Source: Archegozetes longisetosus (lineage: Eukaryota > Arthropoda > Arachnida > Sarcoptiformes > Trhypochthoniidae). From it: 64,000 bases of DNA. A program made the position numbers and the translations under genes. The notes beneath the pieces were generated by a model. It ran no database searches. It was not told the origin of the DNA and worked only from the letters and a program-made list of their open reading frames with translations. The stretch covers positions 8,480,001-8,544,000 of the forward strand of contig JAEMBT020000005.1 in the NCBI GenBank assembly GCA_018873245.2, read 5' to 3'. This document shows, in pieces, positions 48,902 to 61,549 of this stretch (position 1 is its first letter; every line of letters begins with the position of its first letter).

Positions 48902-49073
48902 TATTTAGTTATTTTTATTAATTTAATTATAATAAATATTTATTATTATTTGTAAATCGAGCTGTAATTTAAGTCAAATAAACTCAGTCAAGACAATGAT
49001 TTTCTAATGATTTTCTAATGATTTTTTGATAACTTTTGGTAATCAAAAATGTATTTATGAGAAAATGCACATT

Positions 49074-50279
49074 TCACAACACTCTAATAGCCATTCTCAG
49101 TTTCGCTGATCTACTTCTTGGGTTTACGAGCACTTCTTCCTCAGTTGGAAGCATAACATGTTTATTTATTAGTTTCCACTTTTTAGTCATAACTTTATTC
49201 ATTTCTTTTTCCGATGGGATTTCAAGAGAACTGTAGTGCTTTTGACCAAAAGCTTGATTGACTGGATCGTCAATATCCATACCGGTTAAATGCTTTTTTA
49301 CAATTTTATCTTCAAGTGAGTGAAATGAGATGACAGCAATGACTCCACCATCAATTTTAGACAAATCTAATGTCTCGCTTTTCAACAGATCAGCATTTGT
49401 GCAACGCTTCAAATAATAGCGAACTTTTTCGAGACCATAATTGAGTTCATTGAGCTCGTTGTTGACAAATATTCTCAAAGCTTGAAATACTTTAGTAGCC
49501 GAATGCTGAGGCCGCCCTAGTTTGTCAAATGAAGGATTGTTGGCACTGATATTCGCGATCAAATTTGCCAATTCAGTGGTTGACGAAAGACTTTTCATCA
49601 TAAAACGAGAATCAACAATAGCTTGGGCAAATTTTTGAGAATATCGTTCTTCGCCGTAAATTTTGAATATTTTGGCCAGATGCTCGGCGCTCAAAGTGTT
49701 GACTACATCTGCAGCCGTCGGCATCTCATCAAATCGTTGCCCATCCATTCGCATATCGAGAGGTCCATCACTACTAAGTGCAAAACCTCTTCGGCTATCA
49801 TCAAATTGCATGGAAGACGCGCCCAAATCAAAGATCACACCATCGATGGACTGATAATCGATGTTATTCTTAGCCATCAGAGTCGGAAATTCACTGAATC
49901 GACCCAGAAGTGGTATAACTTTCTGTTTATTAGCCAAAAGTAATTTACTTTCAGACAAAATAACAGCATTTTGGTAAGCAATCGGATCCCTGTCTAAGGC
50001 ATAGACTGTTATCTTCTTATTGGTAGCCAACAGATGTTTTGTGTGTCCACCCGAACCAAACGTCATATCAATAAATGTTTGGCCGTCTTTTGGTCGCAAA
50101 GCATTCAGTATTTCTCTGGCCATTACCGGAGTATGACTTAAATGAAGTGACTTGTCAACTGATTGTTTACTCACATTTTCGTTAATTGAACTAAAGTGAC
50201 GCAACAATTGGTTCAATTGTGTTTTATTTGATTTAAATAATTGTCTACAAAAAGCCATCAAATAATTGAATGAAAGCAT
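49074..50279 (-). CDS. METTL15: Mitochondrial rRNA m4C methyltransferase (RsmH homologue)
   Basis: S-adenosylmethionine-dependent N4-methylation of a cytidine in the small mitochondrial rRNA, equivalent to bacterial RsmH/MraW; supports mitoribosome assembly. Intronless, about 401 residues from ATG at 50279. The first 35 residues (MLSFNYLMAFCRQLFKSN...) are basic and amphipathic, lacking acidic residues, as in a mitochondrial presequence. Landmarks: HTPVMAREILNAL, SAM motif TFIDMTFGSGGHTKHLL, ALDRDP, GVIFDLGASSMQFDDSRRGF, GPLDMRMDG, KVFQALRIFVNNEL, and AVISFHSLEDKIVKKHL. The frame continues upstream of 50279 only through a non-ATG codon. It is head-to-head with NUBPL, another mitochondrial gene. 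Confidence 0.95.
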   Translation of the reverse strand: MLSFNYLMAFCRQLFKSNKTQLNQLLRHFSSINENVSKQSVDKSLHLSHTPVMAREILNALRPKDGQTFIDMTFGSGGHTKHLLATNKKITVYALDRDPIAYQNAVILSESKLLLANKQKVIPLLGRFSEFPTLMAKNNIDYQSIDGVIFDLGASSMQFDDSRRGFALSSDGPLDMRMDGQRFDEMPTAADVVNTLSAEHLAKIFKIYGEERYSQKFAQAIVDSRFMMKSLSSTTELANLIANISANNPSFDKLGRPQHSATKVFQALRIFVNNELNELNYGLEKVRYYLKRCTNADLLKSETLDLSKIDGGVIAVISFHSLEDKIVKKHLTGMDIDDPVNQAFGQKHYSSLEIPSEKEMNKVMTKKWKLINKHVMLPTEEEVLVNPRSRSAKLRMAIRVL

Positions 50280-50543
50280 TTCGTCATAACACAGAATCAC
50301 ATGTTAGAATGTTTACATCTATTCAATAGGTGTTCTAAACAAAACATGTTTTCTTTGCAGTTGATCGCGAAGCTCAATTCATAAATTTATATTTTCTCAG
50401 TACATCACAATTATTTCAATTAAATTATTTTTTATTTAATGAACTTAACTCATTTGAAATGCTATTTCAAAAGTATATTATTTAATGTTTTGTCATTATC
50501 TGAACTGAAATATATTTTGGTTTGGATTGTGAATGCTTGAAAA
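50280..50543. promoter_or_regulatory. Shared 5' region of METTL15 and NUBPL
   Basis: 264 bp between divergent start codons of two mitochondrial-protein genes, so a bidirectional promoter is likely. No specific motif is identified. Confidence 0.45.
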
Positions 50544-51722
50544 ATGTTCAAAAGAGTAATGCTTTTTCTAAACATTTTAATGTTATTTGATCTTAATTCA
50601 TTTTTTTCTTAATCTCAATCAAAAACAGGTCAAGTTTCAGTTTCAATGGATCGCAAACAATTGTCTTTTGATGAAAACGAGAAAATTTTCAGAAAAGGTA
50701 CTTGTTCTTGATTGACCCATGTTTTGATTGAGTACAAACTGAACGCTGACTATATTCAAAAGCCAATTGATCGTAAGTCCCGAGGACTACCCACAAAGTT
50801 TCCGATAGCGGGCGTCAAGAATGTGATTGTGGTCGCATCAGGAAAAGGAGGTGTTGGCAAGTCTTCAACGGCTGTCAATTTAGGATTCGCTTTAAAACAC
50901 ATAAATCAAGTATTAATTGAATCGAAATTAAAACTTTTGTATATTTAATGAACTTATTGTTAAAGAGTCACGAAATTGGCATTCTTGATGCTGACGTTTA
51001 CGGGCCATCAATACCGCGAATGATGGCATTGACAGGTCAACCAGAGCTCAATAAACGTATGGTATGAATCATTACTTCGAGTCATTTATATTTATTTTAT
51101 TCCTTTCTCTCAATCTATTAATTGCTCAGAGAATTTAATGAAACCACTAACAAACTATGGCATAAAATGTATGTCAATGGGATTTCTTGTTGATGAACAG
51201 TCAGCCATTGTGTGGAGAGGCCTTATGGTAATGTCTGCTATCGAAAAACTTCTTCGTCAAGTTTCATGGGGTCCATTAGACTATCTGGTGATAGACATGC
51301 CTCCGGGCACAGGTGATACTCAACTCTCAATTGCCCAAAATATACCAATAAACGGTGCGATAATAGTGACCACACCACAAGATATCGCGTTATTAGATGC
51401 GAGAAGAGGTGCTACTATGTTCCAGAAGACTAATGTTCCCGTTTTGGGTATTGTTCAGAATATGAGTGTTTTCGTTTGTGATAAATGTGGACATGAGTCG
51501 CATATATTTGGCAAGGATGGTGCCAAATCTCTAGCAGAAGAACTGAATATTGAAGTTTTAGGAGACATTCCGCTTGACATCAATATAAGAGAATGTTGTG
51601 ATAGCGGACAACCTGTTGTTTTAACTCGTCCTCAAAGCAAATCTTCTCAAACTTATATAGAAATCGCTCGAAAAACTGTTGAAAAACTTGCAAAACATGA
51701 ACAAAATAGAAACACAGTTTGA
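50544..51722 (+). CDS. NUBPL: Iron-sulfur protein NUBPL (Ind1), complex I assembly factor
   Basis: Mrp/NBP35-family P-loop ATPase that delivers Fe-S clusters to respiratory complex I in the mitochondrial matrix. Exons: 50544-50555 and 50629-50697 (both inferred), 50733-50909, 50966-51061, 51132-51722. Landmarks: [20 protein letters not shown], deviant Walker [71 protein letters not shown]-free cluster-ligand [12 protein letters not shown] (the CxxC), [14 protein letters not shown]. The inferred 5' exons give a basic N-terminus ([15 protein letters not shown]...) in frame with the core, consistent with mitochondrial import. They require a very short 35-bp intron at 50698-50732, so the exact start is uncertain. 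AATAAA near 51793. Confidence 0.9.
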
Positions 51723-51799
51723 AATAATAATTTGAATTTGGATACAGAATTAAAAGTCAATTTATTGGACGAAAAACGGTTTTAAAAATTACAATAAAA

Positions 51800-52218
51800 G
51801 GAATGTTACATATTTAACATAGCATTTAGTGGATTAAAATAGTATAATATATCCCCTGATCACCAAATCCCGAACTCCGGGTTAAATATTTTATGTATAA
51901 ATACATATCTCTTTAGAATCTAGAACTACAATAAAGAAAAAATTGCATTCGTTGCTGACATTAATCTCCTAATAGAGAAAATGTACTCAATTATTATTAA
52001 ATTATCTTAATATTAATATAAATTATTAATAGTTTATCTGAAACGAATTTAATAAATATCGCACACACGCACAAAGAACACCATCAACTTTGTCAGAATC
52101 GGAAATAGCGATTGACTTGTTTGTAAATTTGAAATATAATTTATTTTATTCAACAACAGAAGTCAATCCGAAAAAATCAATTCAATTATATAATAAAAAC
52201 TAGACTAGAATTTAGGCA
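51800..52218. other. Tail-to-tail spacer between NUBPL and neurobeachin
   Basis: AT-rich 3' flanks of two convergent genes. It includes TTTATT runs (poly(A) signals for the - strand), for example at 52141. No gene seen. Confidence 0.55.
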
Positions 52219-55200
52219 CTAATATCTGCTCGTGTACTCGTGATGCCAACGATTAAAATCAACATTATATATAATTAATTTTCCGTTTTCGAGACCAACC
52301 AATAAATACTTAAAATCAGCCAAAGCTAAAGATTTTATGCGATTCTGTTCTCCCTGAAAAGCAGTCGCTAGTTCTGTGGTGTTGAGCGCGTATAATGGCG
52401 TCAAATCAAAAGTACGCAATATTTTAACTACATTTGCATTTTCTGTCATTATTATGTATTCGCCGTCGCGTGTTGTCAGCAAAAGAGTAGAGTCTCTGTC
52501 TTTCGAGAACGAAAGATTGCCAATTTGTACGCACTTCATTAGTTTTCCGCGTAAGTTATATGAAAAAAGTAATCCATTCTGATTAAGTTGTCGGTCAGGC
52601 TTCGAGCCTCTCTTCTGGGCTGATCCTGGCTTAGAATCGCTATCGCTATCCTCACTATGTGGTATCGCTATTCCAACTATAAAACCCAATTCTCTACACA
52701 TAACCAAATTATTGATAAGGTAGTCAGTCTCATCATAAGCTGAACAATAGTCAGTTGAAATATCACCAGATGCTAGACTTGATGTCTCGCATTTGGTCTC
52801 GCTCTTTGTTTCAGTTATCTGCCTTTTTATACTTTTCGATCCATCTTTTCCCAACATAGACGCCTCTAAGTTGGCTTCTAAACCAAGAAAAATTAAATGT
52901 TAAATCAAACTTCCCAATCCCAGCACAAAAAACATACCATTTATATCACCATTCGGCGCACTATCTGTTTGTTCGTCAGCTGCTTTTGATTCTGGATAAC
53001 TCATGCTTCTCAATGTATTGATAGCACCTCTTCTTCTAATATCTATTTCTGTAATACATTCACCATGACTTGTAGTGTGTATAAGAATAGTATTGCGACT
53101 CGCACTAACTATGAGTCCCAACTCAGCGCTAATTAATAACGAAATAATAGTGGACTCGTGTCCCCAAAGAGTTAGTTTGGGCAATGGATTCGATAGGGTT
53201 GAGGCGCCATTACCTTCGATTTGTGCATATTTAGCATTCCAGGTCCACAAAAGTACAGAACAGTCTTGACTACCGCTGGCAACGTAGAAATCTGCGGCAA
53301 CATTGCATTCACTGCGAGCCAAACAGCTAACCATTCCTCTGTGTCCATATATTATTTGAGTGAGTTTTCCAGTCTCGGTTGAATAGACACGGAATGAATT
53401 GTCATAAAAGGGACACATTATAATATGTTTAGCATCAAGTGTAACGATATAATGACATTGTAATGAGCTGCACAAATTGGTTGTGTCTAACAGTTGGCGC
53501 TTCATACTAGAAGTCGGGGACACGAGTGCCACATCCATTGTGAATGGAGAAGTCGACTCTTTTGTGTTCCATTTATGGAGCGAATACTGTTGATGTGAAT
53601 TAATCGTAACTATTGATGAAGCAGTGTTTGGTGTTGCGTTATGTGATGCACACGAAGCGATGTGAGTGACTGCTGCGTTGAACGGGAACTTGACAGACAT
53701 ACAGACTTCATCCATGACCGGTGAGAACATCAGTGGCGACACGTGCAATGCACTACTCCTTGGTGGGTGTGGTTCTGAGCTTAATTGACATGGAGTTTGA
53801 CCAAAATGACGGATCTGTGATTCGATGGCTTCGCGTAGAGCTGGATCGGTCACACTGGACAGGTCTGTATTACCCTCATACGTCAGATAATAAACACATT
53901 CACAGCTCTGACAGCTTCAGGTCCTCTCTGTTTATAACCAAATATCAGATCAATCCATTGATGTAACTGACACGAAACCAAATCCGACTCCAACGCCATT
54001 CGATGCAATCGGATGAAATGTTCGGGTGATTCAGCCCATGGTGGCAGTTCGATGTCGTCCAAATTATGACTTCCATTCAAGATTTCAGGTAAATAGAAAA
54101 ATTCAGGAATCAATTCTTTAACATTTTGCTGTCCACCCATTAGTGATGCGACCCATGAATCACGAATTGATGTGAAAAGTCGTGTCTCATCTTCAAGTCT
54201 GCCATCTTGTAACGCCATATATGTTGAATAGAAGGGCTGAAGTCTAATGAGCCATCCGAGTGTGAACGCAGCAGTTGAATAGTGAGTTCCATAATGAAAG
54301 GCTGGTACCAAATTGTTATCCCAAGTGTTATATCTTTCAATAAATTCTGCTCTTCTGTCACTATTAAGAGCACCGATGGGTTTAGATAAGTCTCGAAAGT
54401 TTGTTGGTTGAGCCAAATCGAGTTCACTACTTTCATAATTGGTTAGAATCCATGGAAACACTGGATATTGATTCAAATCTTGATACGTTCTGCCGGCGAT
54501 TGTGTTCAAAAACATCAAGTACTCAAAATTACTGATTTCACGTTTTTGCCATTTCTGAGTCATATTCGAGGCCGCAAACAACTGCTTAGGAGACATAAGC
54601 GATGCTCTTCGGGATTGTGGAATTCCATACTTGACTCCAACACCAACAGGAGGCAAATATTTGATAACTTTCTTAACAGTTTCGAAATCGCTAAATGCAA
54701 ACATGATTGAAGTTCTTTGAGCCAAAAATATTTCGATTGCATTTTGTTGCAACAAAAATCTTCGCGTAAATATCGCACGAATTTCATTGAGTGAAATCTT
54801 GCCGTTATATGTCAATAGATCGCAGTATCGCAGAACCATTAGATCTAAATCCTTAAACCCCTTGAATCCTTTAGATCCGATTCCACTCAATCCTTTCATA
54901 ATGTTGTCTCCGCTATCACTTTTTCCTGATTTCTTCTCATTTTTGACGGAAGCACTCGATTCAATTTCACTACTGTGAGCTTCAAAAAACAGCTCATTCG
55001 CCGTTATTTGTAAAATGCCTTCGATTGCATATATGCCCCAAATTAGTGAACAGTCAATAGTGAACAAAACAGAACCACTGAATTCAGCGTTAGTTTCGGT
55101 TTCTTGAGTCGACTCCTCGCTCTCCCATAAAAACAATTCATTTTCGTCGTCTTCGTTTCGTTGCGAAGTATTGAGCGTTTGTTTTGGCAAAATTAATGGA

Positions 55201-58200
55201 TTCGCCATCACCTCTTCGTTGCTCTTATCTTTAGGACTTACGTCTTTATCTGATTGTTCGCTAGGCTTTGATGAGCTCATTGTATTTCCATCAACTGCTA
55301 CAGAAGATGAAGATCTCTTTACAATTTGAGAGTCATCTTTCCATTGATCCACACCAAAAGGATCACAAACGAATCGACGTTTCCTTCTGGCATCGTCTTC
55401 CCACGTGTCCAATTTGTAATACTTTTTGTACCCACGCTTCAAATTCTCTTTAAATCTGGTGTAGACCATCCAATCGCGTCTCTTTGCAGACAAGATAAGA
55501 GAATTAATAAGTGTTTCTTCATGTGTACGACTGGCATGAGTGTCACTACACGATTGAGTGAATGTTTCATGTTTTGAAACATCATCTGCTCTCAAACGAT
55601 TCAAAATGAATTCTGCCTCCATTGCAACTCTAACAATATGGTCTTTCATTGCATGAGATAGAAGTCTTCCTTCGTTTATCAATTCAATGAAAGCCAATCC
55701 AGCATTCTTTTGAAGTGTGTTTTGCCACTCTTGAGAGCACAACAGCATAACTAACTCAACAGGACTTGCATTTGATCGACGGAAAGTGCGAACCGCTTCT
55801 TTACTCACTAGGTCTTGTCCATGAGAACCGAGAAGAGTCTTAGAGAGGAAAGTCGCGAAATCGCACATTATTTCTCTGAGAAGTGGGCAAACGCTTGAAA
55901 GTGTTGTTTCCAATTTCGACGTCAATTTTTCTCCAATATTCGAGTCGACATGTGTTTTGGGCAGTTCTATTGGTTTGATGATTTCCGATGGGTCTAAACT
56001 TCCGGCGTCCATGCTTTGATCGGTTGGAGACTGAACGCTATCGCTAGAAGTTTGAGAACTACGTCGACTCCCTTTTTGCATTTGAGAGGAATTTTTCGGC
56101 TCAATTATATCACGATATTTGGAAACCATCAGAACCGAAATGAAGTAAAGAGTGGCCAATGCCAGAAACTGTGATTGACGAGTGTCTGCGTCAGCATCTC
56201 TATAAATACACGCTCGCAATCGATTGACATCCATCTCTTGTAATAAACGTGTCGGATCTTTGATTGGCAAAGGTTGAAGTGGGATGAATGTGGAAACAGA
56301 TTCTGAATCCGAACCGTCGGTCTTATAATTAGTGACTAAGTCACTGGAATCTGAAGAAAAATCAATACCAAACAGTTCAGCGGCCGCTGCAATACTTGTT
56401 CCAACGTTAAAGTTGTCCTTCAAATCAATCGATTCTGGATCATTTTCGTTCAATAGACCACTTTCAATATGTTTTTGAACAGTTAAACAGTTCTTGACGG
56501 CTACCGTACAGACCAGTCTCAAGCATTGTCTTAATATACCTCCTGCTGACATATTCTTTTCTGCTTCTAGTTCGCCAAAATTGATGTGAGTCGCAGCAAA
56601 ACATAAAATATCGACCAAATTGACAAGTCTATAAAGCAATGAATTGGCCTGAGTTGCAGATAATCCTTCACCACCTGAAGCGACTGTTGTGGCGGCACCA
56701 CTGCCTCCAGTGGCAGCTGCCAAAAGAGGAAGAAGTCCTCCCGCAGCTATTATTATATTATCGCTCAACTGAGAAACTAAGTGAATAGCATTAACGATAT
56801 AAATCTGATTTTCTGAATGCTGCAGAATTTGATCCAATTGTGTAGTGCGTTGAGTACCGGACTCTGTCTTGTATTCTGAGCTTTGACTTCTCCACGCTTG
56901 AAGATCACATTCAACTGAGAAAAGCAAATCATTCAATAATTTCAAATGCAATTGACTCCAACGGAATTCAGGAATTCGAAAGGCAGGCGTTGCGGACACT
57001 TTTGGAGTTGGTTTTTGACCTAATATTAGCGAAGAATAAAACTCTTTCTGGGGATTACTTCGCCTATATCTTCGCGTCGGTGCGATATCAGGAACTTCAG
57101 TGGACAAATTGGGCTCAGTGTTGGGCAACTTTGATTCAGTATCATATGAACTAATAGTGCTGATGACGGCTTCTTGTCTTTCAGTGTTTTCGCCATCTTC
57201 TTCTTTATTATCTTCTGTAACATTATTGCTTTCATCAACTTTAGTAACTCCTTCGCCATCAACTTCTTTGGCACTATTATCACTAACAGAAGTTTCGCTA
57301 ATTTTCAATCTATTACTATCGGATGGATGCGTTGCGATGGGCGGGTCTGCGCTTGATTCGCGGTCATCTTCGGGACGGGGATCATCTTCCGGACGGCCAT
57401 CTTCTTCGTCATTATCTACTTGCTTAGTGACTTTCACTTCAGGTAATTTATTTTCTGAGGTTTGACTATTCGATAGCGAAACCTTTCGATTCGCTGAATA
57501 GTCCTCATTCGATTGTCCATTAAGTTCAGTCTTTTCGATCGACTCTTCTTTTATAGAATAGATTCCAGTGTTGGAGTCGCCGGACGTTTTTCTTTCAGCT
57601 TTGGATTCGTTGGTTTTAGTCTTATCTCTACCGAACTGTGCCATAAACTCATCGAGACTGACTTTGGCGTGAATGATGGCCAGAGTGTCGATCCATACTC
57701 TCCAACCTCCGTATTCATATTTAATAGCGTGATAGAGAAGTATACGAAAAATGGCCAATATTTGATCTCTAGTCACTTGATTCTTATCGTCAATCAAATT
57801 GATTAACCAGTGCTGCCAAACAGACATCTGCAAAACAAGTCGTCTATTTTCACGATTATTAACTAAAAGTTTCCATAAGTCACTAATAAATAGCCGCTTA
57901 ATATTAGATTCGGTTTCTTCTTGATCAGTATTTTTGATGTCTTCCTTCTTTCCCTCTATTAATAAGGTTGCGATGACTTTAAGAATCATAGGATTTTCAA
58001 TCCTAAGACTAGGATTGTTAGGAGAGGCGGCACGTATAGTTTCGATAGCAGTTTCAGTCAGGATTTCATGCAAAGCGTTGTACGTATCAATTTTTAAAGG
58101 CGTAAACTTAAGCAAATGTTCGCATAAAAGCATATATAGATTATGGGGTCCCATAACGTCTTGTTTTCGCTTCTGTGTACTTCGACTGAGAAAGTATCCC

Positions 58201-61147
58201 AACAGTTTGAGTGCTTGAATACGGATTTCTTCGTTCGTTGAATCGATTAATTTGAATACTGTTTTAACGCCATGTTTAGCATCGAAGGCAGGAATCATTG
58301 AGGCCGGATGTTCGCACATCACCGACTGAAGCATTTGCAGCACATCCAAAATGTTCTCATCTTCATTAACAGTTGTTAAGTAATTAAGAATAGCTTGAAG
58401 CTCGTCCAAGTGCACACCATTTCCTTTCAATATCAACTGTTTTATAAATAGCAAAATGTATGAACGAATCGACAGTAGTTCACTTTTATTCGGCCTCAAA
58501 CTCAGTTCTCGAGCCTTCACTTCAATGTTTTTCTCTTCTTGAAGCCAATAATAATATTTGAGCGAATGTAATAATTGCAAAACTGTCGAAATACGTCTCA
58601 CTTCACTAAATATTATTCCATTACAAACACTATTCGTAGTATTATTCGCAGAGTTGCCATTAGTACCACTCAAGAACTCAGTCGCCAAATAACAATAGAG
58701 TCTCAGCTGTAACTTTGAGTCAACATAAATCCAAAGCGAACAATTAAACAAAATACTGTCCATCAGTTGTTTCAGTAGTAATGAATCAGCACCAGATGAG
58801 GCACTAATCAATGTTTTAGTCAAATTCAACAAAATTTCAAGAGTTTCTTCATTTATCAGTAGTCGCGGGTTTTTAGCTAAAAGTGACGAAATTATTACAA
58901 AACCATGAGATTGGACCACCTCATTCCCGAACCATTGTGGAGAACTCTCTAATAAGTCACATATGAAACCGATTAGTGTCGAACAGGCCTCTGGATCGCA
59001 CTTCTGAGTGAATCTGTGAAGAAGTGGGAGCAGTGCTCGTATTCCGCCAATCGACTGGAGAGTAGCACTGATTGACTGTGTCTTTATTGCAATAGTACTG
59101 CCCAATAGAGCCGCATGTGGTGAAGATGTGAAATAAGAGGTGTTTCCTTTCGGGGCTGATTGCAAGCAAAGTGTGTCGCCTTCGACCGCAACCGGTGTGT
59201 ACAGACAAATAACAGCAGAGCTCAATTTTTCTTCGTATAACACTCGTTTCATGACCATTGGTAAATCCATTTGACTTTCGTTACTATAACGATATTGTCC
59301 GATATAAGAAGGTCCTAATCGGTGAATGGCACAGATTTGGCTTGGATTCAGTGCTTCGTGAAACAGATACACCGCAGATAACTGTCCACTTAACAGATGC
59401 GATTCGTTCAGGTCAGCCGTGCCACCAATGAAGCACTTATCGAACGTGTCATTAGTCTGGACTTGCCACGCCATCTCTGTGTTGGCCACCATCTGACCGT
59501 TCACATAGACCTTCACTTCAGCTCCTCTCCATTTTGTCACATAAGTGATCGCGCAGTGAAACCATTTAAATGGACTGAATTCATAAGGGATGCAGTGCTG
59601 AAATCCCTTTCCTTAATCTTCATCGAAGTTAAAACCAAACAATTGCCTGTAAAGTGTGCCGAATAGCCGACACCGGATTTACTGGTCCGAAAATAATACA
59701 AATATGGCTGTGAATTCGTTGGGTTGGGCTCCAAACGAAACCACGTTATAAAAGTCCATCCGTTCTGAGTCGGCCACTTCTGGATTGGAGGTAATGCTAG
59801 TACTGATCCACTAATACCTGGAAATGCGAACAATGCGTTCGGACGACTTCGCTGTAATAGGTTGGCGTTTCGTACATAATGCAGAAGTCGAGGGTCTTCT
59901 TCACTTTGCTTTAGTATAGCTCTCAGCTCTTTTACATCACAGCTATAAGAGGTCTGGAGATTAATTATCTCACGAATAAAATGCTTAATCAAGTTATCGA
60001 AATGGAATGTTTGGGTCAATGAATCTAAAAGCAGTCCTTTGGCTGCTTCTAAATTCAAAAGTGATTTCTTGAATACCGCTATTAAAACACTCAATATTTC
60101 TGCCACTAACTTCAGTGGCAACATTTTCAGATAATCGCGAAAAAATAATCTCAATGTTTGTGGACTACGAATCCTCTGTAAATCATCAGTTATTAATAAG
60201 TGTAGGATATAATCAGTCAAAGCGTTCGCGTCTTGACTGCTCTCTGGAGATGAAACGATTGACATTATTTTAGCGCAAAGCAGACCGAACTTCACTTCAT
60301 CACAAATCGTTGGATTATTGATTACTTCCGCCAAATCGCTCGGTATTCCGACTGATGTCGGACTCTTTGATGGAGAGCTCAGTGAGGACTCATTCGCAAC
60401 AACAGCTGATTCTTCGCTAATTTTAGATTCATTCGTACTCGTTTCGATTATCTCCGGTTCTTCTGACTTTTCGATTACTTTAAGAGAATCATCAGCTATC
60501 GCTTCATTTGTTTGATCGCATTCTTTCGACTTTGTATCCAATGAATCTTCCGATTCAATGGTTTCTACACTTTCCTCAGCCATCTCTGAAGGATTGTTCT
60601 CCTCCTCAACATTACTTTTGCTTTCAATCGGTTCTTCGATTTTATCATTTGATTCACTGATCGACTCATTCCCATCATTATTAACCAATTCTTCTAATTT
60701 TTTATCATCAGATTCGTCTTCGTTATGAATATTTTCTTCAATGATGACTTGTTGTGCACCGCCCGGTCGTGAAGACGGCATTTCATAACTTTTACCTTCA
60801 TTAGAGTTCAGTTCAGAAGTTTCGGTCAATTGATTATCACTTTGACTAATATTTTCATTACTTTCATTACTATCTAATAGTTGTTCAGCCGATTGATCGC
60901 TAATAACAGTTTCGTCAATACACTCTTCGTTCTCATTCTCTTCAGTTGTCTTCTCTTCGATCACATTATCAACACTTTTAGAATCATTATTGACATCTTC
61001 AGTGATGACACCTTTACTCAAATTGTCATTAATCGTATTATTATTAGTATTGTTTAAATTATTATCGCTTTTATCCTGATTTTGAGCATTAATATCGTTA
61101 TTAATACTGTTTTGTCCACCATTTGGTTGCACTTCATTTGAGCTCAT
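52219..61147 (-). CDS. NBEA: Neurobeachin (NBEA/LRBA/rugose family BEACH protein)
   Basis: Large scaffold of vesicle traffic; neurobeachin also anchors protein kinase A. Only two coding exons: 61147-52938 and 52877-52219, separated by a 60-bp intron. About 2956 residues, near the 2946 of human NBEA. Order: acidic Ser/Asn-rich N-terminus (about 270 residues); helical repeats; LamG-like domain (WPTQNGWTFITWFRLEPNP); ARM region (GGWRVWIDTLAIIHAKVS); variable acidic linker with RPEDD repeats (about 57360-57410); FRIPEFRWSQLHLKLLNDLL; LLGSHGQDLVSKEAV; PH-BEACH (WQKREISNFEYLMFLNTIAG; NQYPVFPWILTNYESSELDL; LHQWIDLIFGYKQRGPEAVR); WD40 repeats ending FNRWHHEYTSRY. As written it has two 1-base losses, at 59613-59614 and 53892-53894, each restoring a conserved frame if filled. 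No other stop codons. A non-coding 5' exon is likely (acceptor at 61150). Confidence 0.93.
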
Positions 61148-61487
61148 TTCCTATTAAAACAATTATCAAAAATTCAAACATAAAATTACATTCAAATCAA
61201 TTCTTAATTTTGTTGATACTTTGATCAATCAAATGATAGATTACTTACAATTTGAAATTTAACTGAATATAGAAATAATGGGCGGATAATATCAATTGAA
61301 TGAGTTGTAAATACAATAGCATTTGTATGTATTATATATTATATAATAGCAATAGTAATGGCATCGAAAAAATCATTTAATATTACATACAGTATGGACG
61401 CAATGCTTGGACTGCAATGTATCGTATGCTGTGTTTACTTATGTATTTACACATCACTATCATAGCAAATATGTTAAATAGACTTAC

Positions 61488-61549
61488 AGCTTCACTTCGT
61501 CAATATTACGTTGACCTAATTCATTCAAATAACTCAGTTTTTCACTCAT
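61488..61549 (-). CDS. Possible upstream exon of neurobeachin (or uORF exon)
   Basis: ATG at 61549 reads 20 codons, MSEKLSYLNELGQRNIDEVK, and meets a strong donor (GCT|GTAAGT). The preceding bases AATAAA-ATG are unremarkable. Joining it directly to the acceptor at 61150 gives a stop one codon later (phase 2 against phase 0). So it is either an upstream ORF, or connects through a small exon I did not find. A weaker donor, GAA|GTGAAG, would join in frame. Confidence 0.35.

Noticed and set aside
57100..57465. 121-codon + frame rich in Ser/Leu
   Set aside because: Antisense of the acidic neurobeachin linker.
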